Below, piece after piece: positions 1-12,600 of a DNA stretch of 64,000 nt. Numbering within the stretch: position 1 is the stretch's first letter; each line of letters begins with the position of its first letter. The notes under the pieces are model-generated. The model saw only the letters and a program-made list of their open reading frames with translations. It searched no databases and was not told the origin of the DNA. The stretch is from Lepidodermella squamata (Eukaryota > Gastrotricha), in contig JBLDXI010000010.1 of assembly GCA_047495785.1 (NCBI GenBank), positions 434,001 through 498,000 on the forward strand, in the 5' to 3' direction. The position numbers and the translations under genes were made by a program.

Positions 1-714
1 CGGCCACATAATAAATTTTACGTACATTCTTTCCAATAGACTTAATCCATCAATCTTCGACGGCGCGAGCGCTGATGGCATGTAACTCGGATTATCTGGA
101 AAATTTGGAACTATGGAAGCGTGGGTAGTTATGACGTAAGGTATTCCCAGTTTTTTAGCAACATTTGGACACGAAAAGCTCATCCAGTCGCAAACCAAAA
201 TGTCAGGCCGGTCATTGTCGACAACATCCTTCAGGCTGCGATTGGCGCCTTCATAGTAGAATTTAGTAAACCCCATGACCAGCTTGCTCTGGATGGCATG
301 AGTTTCTGCCTCAGAGGCTTCCCTGCCGATTTCAACCAGGAAATCTAGGGATTTTTGCTGGGAAATCGTCCCGTTCGATATGTATTCAATCGTCCCGTTC
401 AGTTGATAGTATTTGCCAAACTCGCCCGGTTTGTACCACGTTCTTGCCGCGTCGAAGAGACTTGCAAGTGCTGTGCGATGGCCACGCTTCATCAGAGCTT
501 TCGAAAGCGGTACCAACGGCTTTACGTGGGATCTTGAACACACATCCACAACAAATAAGGCATATCTGGGCCGTGCAATCAATTTCATAAGATCGGGGGA
601 GATGTTATTCATAATCTGATCCAGTTTTTCCGATTTGTAGCCTTCGATTGAACCATCGATATGCTTAATAACGAATAATAAAACAAATACAGAAAACTTG
701 TGGAAAACTGCCAT
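1..714 (-). CDS. UDP-glycosyltransferase, copy 1 (partial, C-terminus beyond window)
   Basis: Transfers a sugar from a UDP-sugar donor to small lipophilic acceptors in the endoplasmic reticulum. The frame stays open from an ATG at 714 (MAVFHKFSVF, a signal-peptide-like start) to base 1, giving 238 residues of the N-terminal acceptor-binding half. It carries the SRSHVKP motif, whose His fits the family's catalytic base, and the GANRSLK and VCDWMSFSCP blocks shared with the three copies downstream in this window. Unlike those copies, it has no intron between the signal-peptide region and the YEGA block. The donor-binding C-terminal half lies outside the window. The family call is firm; the substrate cannot be told from sequence. 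Confidence 0.85.
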   Translation of the reverse strand, partial: MAVFHKFSVFVLLFVIKHIDGSIEGYKSEKLDQIMNNISPDLMKLIARPRYALFVVDVCSRSHVKPLVPLSKALMKRGHRTALASLFDAARTWYKPGEFGKYYQLNGTIEYISNGTISQQKSLDFLVEIGREASEAETHAIQSKLVMGFTKFYYEGANRSLKDVVDNDRPDILVCDWMSFSCPNVAKKLGIPYVITTHASIVPNFPDNPSYMPSALAPSKIDGLSLLERMYVKFIMWP

Positions 715-981
715 TATCCTTGAGCACCAATTAAACAAAATGAAATGCTACTGCCGCCTAGGTTATGAAGGGTTGATTTGATATGCATATGCCAGCCCGA
801 AATTGGCTTCTTATGAGAGACACGTTTCTGAAACGCGTGTGCGCAGGTGACCATACTAGGAACTTACTAGGTAGATACGGAAACCCTTTTTTTCTAAAAA
901 ATAGCAATTATTTTTTTGTGAGGAACTTCTCCTGGCTTACGCTTTCCAATTTCACGTTATACAAAGTAGCGCAAAAGCAAT

Positions 982-2735
982 TTATTCTTTCTTAGATTTC
1001 GCTGATTTTCTACTGCAACAGAGGCGTTTCAAAAGCAGAAGAGCACCAACAACAACAAAGATTGGAACAGCAAATAAATCAAGATCATGCAGTCTATAAA
1101 AGGGTGCTTCATCCTCGAACATTCTTAGATGCTCCGAGCCAACAGTCATCTCCATTTCGATGATATCAACCGCCTCCTCGAAGCGTTGTGAATTGTAGTA
1201 CAAAGCCGCGCCGACTCGAGCGAGATTTTGCATCAACGTCTCTTCTTTATTGAGGAATCGACCTAGTAGCTCCGATGACTTTTTGCAAGTTTGATCCCGA
1301 ACGGAACCAGCGGTTTTGTCGATAGCAAGACCAACTCCTAACTCTGCCACCCTCATAGCGTTAACAGGTTGATCGGCGTAAATTGGGTTGACAACGACGG
1401 GCTTCTGGGCTAAAAAAGCCTCAAATAAACTTTCCATACCTCCATGGCTTATGAATAGGTTAACAGCGGGGTGGTTGAGCACTTTGATTTGCGCAACTCG
1501 CTTTTCCATTCTGAAATTGGGATAAGCTTGCAAATTTGAGAAAATCTCATCTGGAACAGATGTCTCGAGTTGTGAAGAGCCGTATGACCATAAGAGGTTA
1601 ACCGGCTGCTTCCTCTGATTGCAAAGCAGAACACCTCGAATCAAACCTTGCACGATTTCGTCCGTGGGGACGAACTGAGAACCGAATGCCATATAAATAA
1701 CGCTTTCATTACGAGAATAGGCTTCATCCAGCCATTTTAACAGCCCTTTATCCATTTCGTATATATCAGGCTCGACGATAGGGCCAAGTACATGGATGAA
1801 AGGCGACAAATAGCGAGCATACTCAAAGCCGAAGTAATTATGAATGAAGAAATGCTTGTTCCTGTAAACCGCAGTGAAATCCATGTTGTGAGCAACTCCA
1901 AGCTTCTTCCTAATCGATTCAAGTTCGTCCCCAAAAGCCTTGAAATGGTAAATCAGCTGGGGAAGCATTAGGAATTTAGCTTTGAACCGATCGAAGAAAG
2001 AAACGTCGTAGGGGCTTATTGGGGAGAAAAGGTTAGGTAGGAACGACGGAACGTCTGGCATGGTTGGTAAGTTTGAACTTCCACCAGTCAACACGAACGG
2101 TATTTGTAGTGAGCTGGCAACATCCGGACACGTCAGTGACATCCAATCGCATACGATAATGTCAGGCCGGTCTTTGTCACAGGCTTCTTTCAGGCTGCGA
2201 AAGGCACCTTCGTAATAAAGACGAACCATCTCAAGGCGCATTTTTCCGAAGATTTCCAACACTGAAATCAGGCTTCCAATTCATTCATAGAGTCTATTTA
2301 AAGAGTTGACATACTTGAAGCAGTTTTACTCTGTTTCACCATCTCAGCGGCAAATTTAGTCACTCTTGATGTGTTTTCTGGGTCGTTCGGCGTGAGGTAC
2401 TCTGGAGTGGTTTTCAGCTTGATGAATTTGCCAAACTGGCCGGGTTTCATCCATGATCCAGCTTGCTCACCAACTCCTGCAAAGGCTGTTCGATGTCCCC
2501 GTTTTATTAGAGCTTCAGACAGTACAATCATTGGTTTGGCATGAGAGCGCGATCCCACCTCAATCATGAAAAGGACATACTTGGCTTGAGAAACTAGTTT
2601 TACTAGCTCTGGAGACATGTTCCCCCGGATTTCGTTGAGTTTTTTTGATGTGTAAGTCGAGTCAGGCGAAGATTTCTCTGATGAGGCGCAAGCAAGCCAG
2701 ATGCATAGCAATCCAATAATGGCTGGCTGCTTCAT
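982..2735 (-). CDS. UDP-glycosyltransferase, copy 2
   Basis: Complete two-exon gene: exon 1 2735-2315, a 53-bp intron (donor GTATGT, acceptor TTTCAG), exon 2 2261-982, for 566 residues. I start at the ATG at 2735 (MKQPAIIG), which opens a hydrophobic signal peptide; the frame upstream begins only with TTG. The protein has SRSHAKP (catalytic His region), then the donor-binding signature with HGGMESLFEAF and DQPVNAMR. It ends in a single transmembrane helix (about 25 residues before the tail) and a Lys-rich tail that fits a KxKxx ER-retrieval signal. This is standard membrane-bound eukaryotic UGT architecture and length. It is clearly more diverged from copies 3 and 4 than they are from each other. 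The acceptor substrate is unknown. Confidence 0.92.
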
Positions 2736-2963
2736 TTTCTCGAAATTCAATCGAAAAGCAAAGGATTAATACTTGGGCCGCCTAGAAGGATGATTGGAAT
2801 ATTACTGATGTTGTACTTTCAGAGCCTAACGATACTACTATTTCGTCAAATGGCATGACAGGTTGCTCATTATAGGATATTTCCCTGTTTGCCTCAGATT
2901 ACAGTTATCACTCGTCGTCTGCTATCACAGCATGTCAAAAGCCGCATTCATTTAGACTGTTCA

Positions 2964-4887
2964 TTATGCTTTCTTTACTTTGCTGCGGTGAATAGAAGAT
3001 AATTTGCGGATAAACCAAATGAAAGTAATCATAAATGCCACCGGTATCAAATAGAGGTCTAAATCATGAAGCCGGTAAAAGGGAGCTTCATCTTCAAACA
3101 TTCTTAAATGACTTGATCCGATCGTCATTTCCATTTCAATAATGTCAATTGCACTTTCGAACTTCTGAGCGCTGTAGTAAAGCGCTCCGCCAGCTTGCTG
3201 CAGATTCCGCATAAAAACCGGATCTTTTCCTCGAAACCGGGATATCAAATCATGTGATTTTAAGCAAATTTCCTCCTCAGTGATCGGGCGATCTGCAGTA
3301 GAATAGAGAACCTCGGCTAAACCAAGCTCCTTCGCTCTCATGCTTGTCAGAGGCTGGTCGGCGTTGATTGGATGCAGCAGAAGAGGTTTGCCGGCAAGAA
3401 TCGCCTCGAACAAGCTTTCCAGACCACCATGATTGACGAATAAATGTACCGCAGGGTGATTGAGCACCCTGATTTGAGCAACGCGCTTCTCCAACCTGAA
3501 ATTAGGATGATTCACCAGATTGCTCGGAACTGCGTAATCAAGCAACGCATCGCCGTAGGACCATAACAGGTTAACCTTGAATTCTTTGTTCCTACCGCAA
3601 AGCAGTAGACCATTTATCAAGCTTTGCATAGTTGCATTTGTTGGCATGAAAAGCGAACCGAATGCCATGTAAATGACGACTTCTTTCCTAGAATGCACAT
3701 CGTCTAACCACTTCAGAAGACCTTGGTCTACTTGATAGATATCCGGCTCGATTATTGGCCCGAGTACATGGACAAACGGTGAGATGTAACGTGCGTATTC
3801 AAAGCCGAAGTGGCTATGCACGAAAACGTGCTTATTCCGATACGGAACTGTTGGATCTATGTAATCCGGTATGCCTAATTTCGCGCGAACAGCTGATTTC
3901 TCCCCAAAGGTCGGGTACAACCAATAAAGCATGCGTAGCGGGAAAATGAACTTGGCGTAGAATCTCTGGTAATACGTTGCTTCAAAAGGGCTCGCGGCGG
4001 TAAAAGGGGTCGGAATGAATCTTTGAACCCCAGGTATAACCGGAAGAATTGAAAGTGATGCAGTCGCGACGTAAGGGATGCCGAGTTGATTGGCTACATC
4101 TGGACAGGTCGCAGACATCCAGTCGCAAACCATAAGATCAGGCCTGTCGCTTTCACATGATTCTTTCAAGCTCCTGAACGCACCTTCATAAATAAGTTGA
4201 ATCCCCACGATTTGGAATTTCATAGCTTCCTCGAACTCTAAAAGTTCAGATCGGTCAATTATTGGAGACGTGCCGTATAGAAAGGGCCCTTATTACTTAT
4301 AGCCCTTATAGCCTAATATGAATCTGACAAAGGGGAATTGTGAGTGCACATTTTTTACAGCGTAGTCTCACCCCAATTGTGTGACGCAACAAAAACCATA
4401 AGAGCCTTTTCTGCGCGGCACGTCTCATTTTTATCTGAAGGGGTATTTCCGGCTTACGTGTATGATCCTCAGGTAGCTTGTTGATTATCGCAGAGATTTC
4501 AGATTTGAAGAAATCGGTGAAATTCTGGCGGATTTCTTTATCCTTTCCCGGGGTCTTGTATTGATCGGTTAGTTTAAGGTGGAAAAATTTATCGAAATCC
4601 CCCGGTTCGAACCATGAAGCTGCTTCGTCGAAGAGAGCAGCAAATGTTGTTCGATGGCCTCGCTTCATCAGCGATTTTGACAGATAAATCATTGGCTTGA
4701 CATGCGATCGAGTGCAGAACTCCGCGACGAACATAACATGCTTTGCATCGGCGATGAGTTTCACTAAATCGGGGGCCATGTTGTGCCTGATTTGCTCAAA
4801 CTTTACCGAAGTATACGCGCCATTTCCTCCAGCGACGGAAACGATGAAAACCGTCAACATCAGTGCTATTTTAAAAGTATAGGTCAT
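2964..4887 (-). CDS. UDP-glycosyltransferase, copy 3
   Basis: Two exons: 4887-4458 and 4237-2964, coding for 567 residues. The intron donor is GTAAGC after codon ACA-C and the acceptor is CTTTTAG; the intron (220 bp) is much longer than in copy 4 and appears to contain inserted sequence. The signal peptide is MTYTFKIALMLTVFIVS. TRSHVKP holds the putative catalytic His. The UDP-sugar signature contains NHGGLESLFEA and DQPLTSMR. A C-terminal transmembrane helix is followed by the tail KVKKA, a possible KxKxx ER-retrieval signal. By eye it is nearly identical to copy 4 through most of exon 2, with the same intron position, so the two arose by recent duplication. Substrate unknown. Confidence 0.93.
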
Positions 4888-5299
4888 TGGTTAGGCTTGT
4901 TAATATTCTGATGAGGTAGCTTACTACATAGGTTGGTAAGTAGAAAATAATTTTTCAACGGTACCTGGGTTTTGTTATTCCATCACCGAGTGAACGTGTA
5001 CAGTTTTTTCCTCTTGTCTTGTTTTTATCATAATTCCTCCGTTTTCAGCCGTATAATTCTTCTAGTTTTGCTTAAGCAAAACGTGCGTCATTTCATTTAA
5101 GAAATAATAGATTGGATAGATTAAAGTTGTTACAACGAAGCGGCTGGTTTTTTATTTTTCAGGTTAAATGAAATATTCAATTCGCCCTTAAAGAAGTCGC
5201 CTAAGAAGTTCGCCTAAATTCATCGTCTTGCGAGTTTCCGAATGGCGTAAGCTCAAATGTGATTGGAGCAAAACAAAAGATCATTTTGGGGCGAAATTT

Positions 5300-5490
5300 G
5301 GCATGGGTTAGTAATAACTAAAACTCAAAACTCCATTCCGTATCCAAATGAGCGTTCAAAATTACCCGCTAATCGTTCAACTTCATCACTAATATTTTCG
5401 ATCGCCAAAAATCAGATAGTAATCGGGAAATCACCAAAATGTGCATATATATCGGGAATCACCTTGCCCACCTTGAACGAAAGTGCTATA
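5300..5490. repeat. Dispersed repeat, copy a
   Basis: This stretch shares an ordered set of words (ATTACCCGCTAAT, CGATCGCCAAAAATCAG, ATCGGGAAT, CACCTTG) with 10160-10330, and more weakly with 29560-29690. It lies upstream of UGT copy 3 as copy b lies upstream of copy 4, so these two may partly reflect the UGT duplication. The third copy inside a TAF1B intron shows that the family is dispersed. Confidence 0.6.
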
Positions 5491-7023
5491 ACGGGTGAGA
5501 AGACAGAGGGCAACTTAAATCACAGAGGATGAAGAGAAGAGCATGAACAGGAGTGATGAGCAGAAAGAAACAGAGTCAGAAGGAAGGAATAGAAAGATAT
5601 TCGGACAGAAACAGAACAGAGGATAACTGAAGGACGGAGAATACAAGGAATAAATGGTAAAGGGTGGACTAGGTCACGAAGACAGGGAGCGGGCCCGACG
5701 ACAGGTGGTCATGGAGGACGACAACAGGCGACTTCACCGTCGTTGGCGGACGTAGGCGGACACAAATCCGTAAATTTGTCCTCGAAAATCTGGAAACTGT
5801 CACTAAGAGGTTGAAACTGGCGTTTATATTTATCATTTGACACGCAGGGGAAAGAAGAGCAGCGCAGCAAAAAAATGCAAAAAAACAACAAGCTATAATA
5901 TGAATCATAGCTTGATTAAAGCACCATTTACTCGATTAAAGCACCATTTACCACTAAAATGTTGCCTATTTTTTTCTCTACTCAGCCCAAGCTGATACAT
6001 ATAATATCTGCAAAGCAAAGAAAAGAAAAAAAAGCCAAAGAACCAGCCGCTATTAGGGTAATAGAGAATAGCGAAGAGACTAAAGAGACGAATATATCCG
6101 CTCTTGTATGAAGCAGTTATTTTTGTAGAAAAACCGGCAAAAATCCCCAGAAAATCGGCAAAAATTGCACTGTTATAAGTGAATAATAAGTAAGCTGACA
6201 AAATATTGATAGATAGCCCGGATATTACCAATATCCAGCTATCTAGGTATACGAAACTAATCATGTTTCGGTTATTCATTAAGAGCAATAAATTGCTGTT
6301 ATAAATTTATTCCGAAAATGTCAACCTTCGATCCACTGCTGTCAACTGTTTTCATTCACGTGATGATATCATCAAAGCCATGGTAATCACCTTTCTTAAA
6401 TCTCATCTTTTCTCCATATAAGAATTTCCTGTTTCATATTTTCTGTTATTTTATTTTTATATTTTCTGTTTTATTCACGCAACTGAGCAGCGGCGGCTTG
6501 GCTACTATAACTGCGATGCACGAACAACGCGCTTTTGAAACGATCAGCCCGCGCGTTGGAGCGCGTCTAGATGTCGCACCCCGCTGCCAATTACATAGGG
6601 TAATCACCCAGCAAGAGGCCTCGCAAAGGTAAACACGGTAACTCATGAGCGCCGCTCGAAGAGCCTCATTGAGAGATTTTGGCATATGCTGTTAGCTCAA
6701 GTCGCTTTTGCTATCTAAGAAAATCTGGTTATATGTTTAACTACTTGGATAGGGGTTGGGTATATAATAAATTGCGGGGTAAAAATGTGGGTCATCTTAG
6801 ACGTGCGCACTGATCACACCTTTCCGGCGCTCTTATTACGCTCTTATGACGCATAAAAACTAATCGCCAACGTGTAGCAACTGTATAGCTAATAAGCCGG
6901 CGCTATCAAATTGGAACATTGCGAACAAAGAAGAACCAATACCGTCAGTGAGGGCAAATCGAAGTTTCGGTCGAATATTGAAGTCTTAAAGCGCATCATA
7001 ACTAACTAAAACCGCTGATCAAT

Positions 7024-7637
7024 GATTAGGGTAAGGTAACCTAATTCTGCATGAAAAATTTCGACTTTTTTCGGAGCCCTGCAGCTTCACCGACCTGGGT
7101 ACGGTCCCAAAGGTGCGAGCGAATAGCCAGAAGAGTTAAAATCCACCTGAAAAGCCGCATGCGATTAGCATGCATCGTTATCGAAATATCCCTATTGCAA
7201 TCACGCGAAATATAGCATCCGTTTTAAAAATATAGTGTTAGTAGATGTGCTCATGCAATATTTTTTGATACAGCACTCGTAAATCGTTTATATCTGAACT
7301 CGCCGTACTCGATTTACTCATCTCCACTCGTCTGCGACTCGTTCCGATTCGTAAATCTCGGCCGGCTCGGTTCAGATATAGACTCTTTACTCTTGCTATA
7401 TCAGACAAATATGATTAGGCAAAATTAAGGCAGGGTTCTTAAATTTGCGTAACTCAGTAAATTTCGAACCTAAACTGCATACTTCCTCAATTAATCCTCG
7501 ATTTCGGTCTCCTTTGGTAAATAGGGTAATTCGACCCTGCGTAACCTTTGGGTTCTACCCGGACCCAGGTCGGTGAAGCTGCAGGGCCTCGAAAAAGTCG
7601 ACATTTTTTATGCAGAATTAGGTTACCTTACCCTAAT
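7024..7637. mobile_element. Fold-back element / MITE, about 614 bp
   Basis: The two ends are inverted repeats of about 90 bp: the left end begins ATTAGGGTAAGGTAACC and the right end finishes as its reverse complement, GGTTACCTTACCCTAAT. The arms match with a few mismatches and small gaps through the block around GCAGCTTCACCGACCTGGGT. The interior is AT-rich without a coding frame. This is the structure of a non-autonomous DNA transposon. No convincing target duplication was found by eye, so the superfamily is open. Confidence 0.85.
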
Positions 7638-7854
7638 ATAAAGACGGCGACGTCAATTTATTGGGAAGCACACGGCATATTCGGCCCATACCTTGTCAAA
7701 TTCAGCTTCCTATAAAATCGGAATCGGGACCACCGAAACAACCTAAGATACGATTTCATCAAATAGCATGACAAGTTGCTCGCTATATAGGATATTACCC
7801 TGGTTGCCTCAGATTATAGTTACCTCGATTAAGCATGTAAAAGCCGACTGTTCA

Positions 7855-9608
7855 TTATTCTTTCTTTACTTTGCTGCGGTGAATAGAGGATAATTTGCGG
7901 ATAAACCAAATGAAAGTTATCATAAATGCCACCGGTATCAAATAGAGGTCTAAATCATGAAGCCGGTAAAAGGGAGCTTCATCTTCAAACATTCTTAAAT
8001 GACTTGATCCGATCGTCATTTCCATTTCAATAATGTCAATTGCACTTTCGAACTTCTGAGCGCTGTAGTATAGCGCTCCGCCAGCTTGCCGCAAATTCTG
8101 CATTAAGTCCGGGTCTTTATCTCGGAACCGGGATATCAAATTATGTGATTTTAAGCAAATTTCCTCCTCAGTGATCGGGCGATTTGCGCTAGAATGAAGA
8201 ACCTCAGCTAAACCGAGCTCCTTTGCTCTCATACTTGTCAGAGGCTGGTCGCCGTAAATTGGATGCAGTAGAAGAGGTTTGCCGGCAAGAATCGCCTCGA
8301 ACAAGCTTTCCAGGCCACCATGATTGACGAATAAATGTACCGCAGGGTGATTGAGCACCCTGATTTGAGCAACGCGCTTCTCCATCCTGAAATTAGGATG
8401 ATTCACCAGATTCTTCGGAACTGCGTAATCAAGCCACGCATCGCCGTAGGACCATAACAGGTTAACCTTGAAATCTTTGTTCCTATCGCAAAGCAGTAGA
8501 CCATTTATCAAGCTTTGCATAGTTGAATTTGTTGGCATGAATAGGGAACCGAATGCCATGTAAATCACAACTTCTTTTCTAGAATGCACATCGTCCAACC
8601 ACTTCAGAAGACCTTGGTCTACTTGGTAGATATCAGGCTCAATTATTGGCCCGAGTACATGGACAAACGGTGAGATGTAACGCGCGTATTCGAAGCCGAG
8701 GTGGCTATGCACGAAAACGTGCTTATTCCGATACGGAACCGTTGGATCTATGTAATCCGGAATGCCTAATTTCGCGCGAACAGCTGATTTCTCCCCAAAG
8801 GTCGGGTACAACCAATAGACCATGCGTAGCGGGAAAATGAACTTGGCGTAGAATCTCTGGTAATACGTTGCTTCAAAAGGGCTCGCGGCGGTAAAAGGGG
8901 TCGGGATGAATCGTTGAACCCCAGGTATAACCGGAAGTATCGAAAGTGATGCAGTCGCGACGTAAGGGATGCCGAGTTGATTGGCTACATCTGGACAGGT
9001 CGCAGACATCCAGTCGCAAACCATAAGATCAGGCCTGTCGCTTTCACAGGATTCTTTCAAGCTCCTGTAGGCACCTTCGTAAACAAGTTGAATGCTCGCG
9101 ATTTGCAATTTCATATATTCCTCGAAATCTAGATGAAGTTCAGATGAGTCAATAATTGTTAACGTATTTCCAGCTTACGTGTATGACCCTCAGGTAGCTT
9201 GTTCATTATCGAAGCGCTGTCAGCTTTGAACAAATCAGTGAAATTCTGCCGGACTTCCTTATCCTTGCCCGGGGTCTTGTATTGATCGGTTAGTTTAAGG
9301 TGGAAAAAGTTATCGAAATCCCCCGGTTTGAACCATGAAGCTGCTTCGTCGAAGACAGCAGCAAATGTTGTTCGGTGTCCTCGATTCATCAGCGATTTTG
9401 ACAGATAAATCATCGGCTTGACATGCGATCGAGTGCAGAACTCTGTGACGAACATGACATGCTTTGCATCGGCGATGAGTTTCACCACATCGGGGGACAT
9501 GTTGTGCTTGATTTGTTCAAGCTTTTCCGAAGAGTACGCGCCATCTTCGCCAACGACTGAAACGATGAAAATCGTCAAGAGTAGCGCAATTACAAAAGGA
9601 TGTGCCAT
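7855..9608 (-). CDS. UDP-glycosyltransferase, copy 4
   Basis: Two exons, 9608-9179 and 9128-7855, give 567 residues, exactly the length of copy 3. The intron is 50 bp (donor GTAAGC, acceptor ATCTAG) at the same codon position as in copy 3. It starts with a signal peptide (MAHPFVIALLLTIFIVS), then TRSHVKP, then NHGGLESLFEA and DQPLTSMR, a C-terminal transmembrane helix and the tail KVKKE. Differences from copy 3 are scattered substitutions, many of them silent, with no frameshift, so both copies look functional. Sugar donor and acceptor are unknown. Confidence 0.93.
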
Positions 9609-12600
9609 TTGTTTGGCTTGTAAATATTCTGATGAGGTAGCTTACTACATAATTTTGTCAACGGTACCTGGTTTTTTTGTTATTCAGTCATCGTGCGAAC
9701 GTGTTGAGTTTTTTCCTCTTATCTTGTTTTTTATCTTAATTTCTCCGTTTTCAGCGGTGTATTTCTTCTAGTTTACGCGGAGTAAAACTCGAGTAAAGCT
9801 TGAGTAAAACGTGCGTAATTTTATATAAAAAATGAATGGCTGATGCCAAGTTGTTAGCGATGAGGCTGGTTTTTCACTTTTTAGGTTTAAATAAAATGCC
9901 CTATAACCCTTCGCCTAAATTCTCAGTCGTTTGAGCTTCCGAATGGCGTAAGGTTTGGGACACCTTCATATCACCTTGAAAAAACCCATTTTGGGTCGAA
10001 ATTAGGAAAGGGCATCCCCATAGTGTTGATCTCTCAGTTAAAGAAAGGAAAATGAAGATATTACGATTGGTTCTTGCACGGATATACCTGAACTACATAC
10101 GTTTTTGCTCATAATCATCTAATCTGTTTATAAATAGTTTATAATTTTTCGAAAAATTATTCCCGATTAACTGAATAGCTCACAATGCCATTTCCTAAGC
10201 AAATGAGGGTCCAAAATCACCCGCTATTTTTTCCAACTTTATTCGAAACCGTTTTTCGATCGCCAAAAATCAGGTAAAAATCGTAAAAATCGTAAAATAA
10301 TCGGGAATTTCCTTGCACACCTTTGTGTCGAATATCATAAATCTAGGAATCAAAACTCGAAACCTCGAAAAACAAGGTTTAGTCCAAAATTACCCTCGAA
10401 GTTTACGTACGTCTTTTCAGCAGTGACATTTCAGCAAATGAGGGTCAGTGACTTTTCATCAGCGACAAATGAGCAGTGACAAATCATCCGTGTCATGTCA
10501 GTAGTTATTTTTGATATTTCATCTTATATTTTTTCAAATTTATTATGGTTTATCGCAGTGCCATTTCGCCGCCAAAGGAAAGTTTATACTGTAACCAAAA
10601 GGTCGCATGGTTAAAGTTTGTTGAGTGCAATGATATATTATTTTGGTAAACAATTACTTTTTCATCACTCATTACTCATTAATTCGCAGACTTCAATCGA
10701 TGACTAACGGTCATTTACGCACCTTTTGACCTATATTATTCCAACACGTGAAAGCAGCTAACACATAATTAGCCACTACGTCATCCGGACTTTTTATTAG
10801 CAATCTCGTATAGCAGAAGCACGCACCTCAATAAATGACGATGATACGTCCTTGCCAACGGATGTACAAAACAGCTACTTTGTGCGATACACTATATCTC
10901 TGTCACGTGCTCATTTTTTTGGCTCGTCAAAGTGAAGTGCGAGAGTCAAAAAAAGCACGCACAAGTAACCACGAGGCTCTCTTCCAGCATCATTTTACGG
11001 CATACACCACTGCCGCCCGTTCATTATATACATAATGACAAGAAAAAATCTGTATATGTCTTGATGTATGTTTTTATAGAAAAGCTTCGGAGTGTAAACA
11101 AGGCGCTCCACTCCATTGAAGTTGCTGCTGCTGCCGCTCATTTGTCGCGGTCGACGGCGCACGTCCGAATCGCTTGGCTCAATGCCGCGGTCTTTTATCA
11201 AGTATCAAGACTAGTAGAAATTAATTCCCACCGCCTCGAAAATGTAGCGAATAATAACAGGTCAGCAGTGACGCAATTCTAGGCAAAAAAAAGTGCCTAG
11301 AGCTATTTTAAAGCCAGTTCGCACTACGATTTATCTAGCAAAAATTCGCCTGGATTAGGACTAATTTTTTCGACAATATTTTTGTTCGGCGTTTATTTAC
11401 CTTTCAAAAAACGCATCGTGCTATTCTATATCGCTCGCTAGCTCAAGTTGGTGGGCAAATAATAACGTACTATAAGTGCATCTCGCCTTCAAATGCTTCC
11501 TATATAACAAGTACAATATGTCAGCAATATAAACAAAAAAATAATGCTGTTTAGTCTCTCGCTACTACCTCGTAAAAGTAATCATCATGGCTTCTCATCA
11601 TTATCATTTTTTCTCTTCACCTATGTTCATTTCTTGTATATCTCACCTGTAAAAATTATTCAGAGAAAACCTTTTAGTTGCGCAACTAAAGTTCAAAGCT
11701 TGGCGCCAAACGCAAAAAAATGTCATTTTTGAATAATTTTTTAAAATATTTTACTCTCAAATTTTAAAATGGCCTCATACAGAATTCACGCATAATTTTA
11801 TGGGGTCCTGATGCTGTTACAAAATTAACGGTTAGCGGAACCAAATTTTAGAATATTTATTGGGCCTGAAACCACTTTTCAGAACTTCAAAAGATTTTTA
11901 TATAGGCCATTTTAATTCCAAATAAATTATTTTTTTAATTCAGCGTACAATTCTGAGCAAGACGTAGCCGTCACTTTAGAAATCATAACCAGACCCGAAT
12001 TCTAGGAATTTTTAAAAAATCAAAACTTGGCAAATTTCGAGTTTGGTTTCCACTAAAAAATATTCCGAATTTTATGGCTATTTTTCCGGTTGCTAAAAAT
12101 AATTCGGAGAATTTCCAAATATTTAAAAAAATTGGTTCTTCTTCTGGTCAAATATGTTTACGAAAAAAAATTAATTGTGTCCATGATTTTCATGCATAAT
12201 GAGTTTTCCCGGACTTTTCTGCGTATTTTTCGTGAGAATTTTGTTATTTTTTTTGCTATATTCCTGGAAAAAAGGTGTAGGACTAATGATATATTTGCGA
12301 ACATTGTAATGCGGCTATACGCACCGTGGCGCGTGGATGGATTGATCTAACATTTCGCTTATAATAGGTATTATGCATAGTAATGAAAAAGCATCGATAC
12401 ACCACACGATTCGCGGTGGCCCGGTGTAATTTTTCTGTTTTTCTTTGCATTTTTTAACAGCAAAAAATCAGCCGCGTCTGCTGCGATGCGATCAACAACG
12501 TGCGGCTGTATAAACTATAAGCTATACGCATTCGATTTTTACGTATGTATATCGCATATACCCTTGGCGATGTTGTTTTTCTTGGCACGAAAGCTCGCAA

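Larger units (their letters stand above)
4888..7854. other. Spacer between UGT copies 3 and 4
   Basis: No supported gene. The first about 350 bp (to roughly 5240) and the last about 110 bp (from 7740) resemble the matching flanks of UGT copies 4 and 3, so the duplicated unit reached past the coding regions. The rest is AT-rich and holds a dispersed-repeat copy (5300-5490), a short tandem duplication at 5909-5951 (two copies of a GATTAAAGCACCATTTAC unit) and a fold-back element (7024-7637). The open frames at 5669-6288 on the minus strand have the composition of random AT-rich sequence. Confidence 0.7.

Noticed and set aside
982-4887. Treating each UGT exon as a separate gene
   Set aside because: Exon pairs have matching phases, GT/AG borders, short introns and together make a standard-length UGT.
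5669-6288. Minus-strand frames of 79 and 127 codons, one hydrophobic
   Set aside because: AT-rich spacer composition, Phe/Tyr/Ile-rich without motif, start or splice support. Treated as chance.
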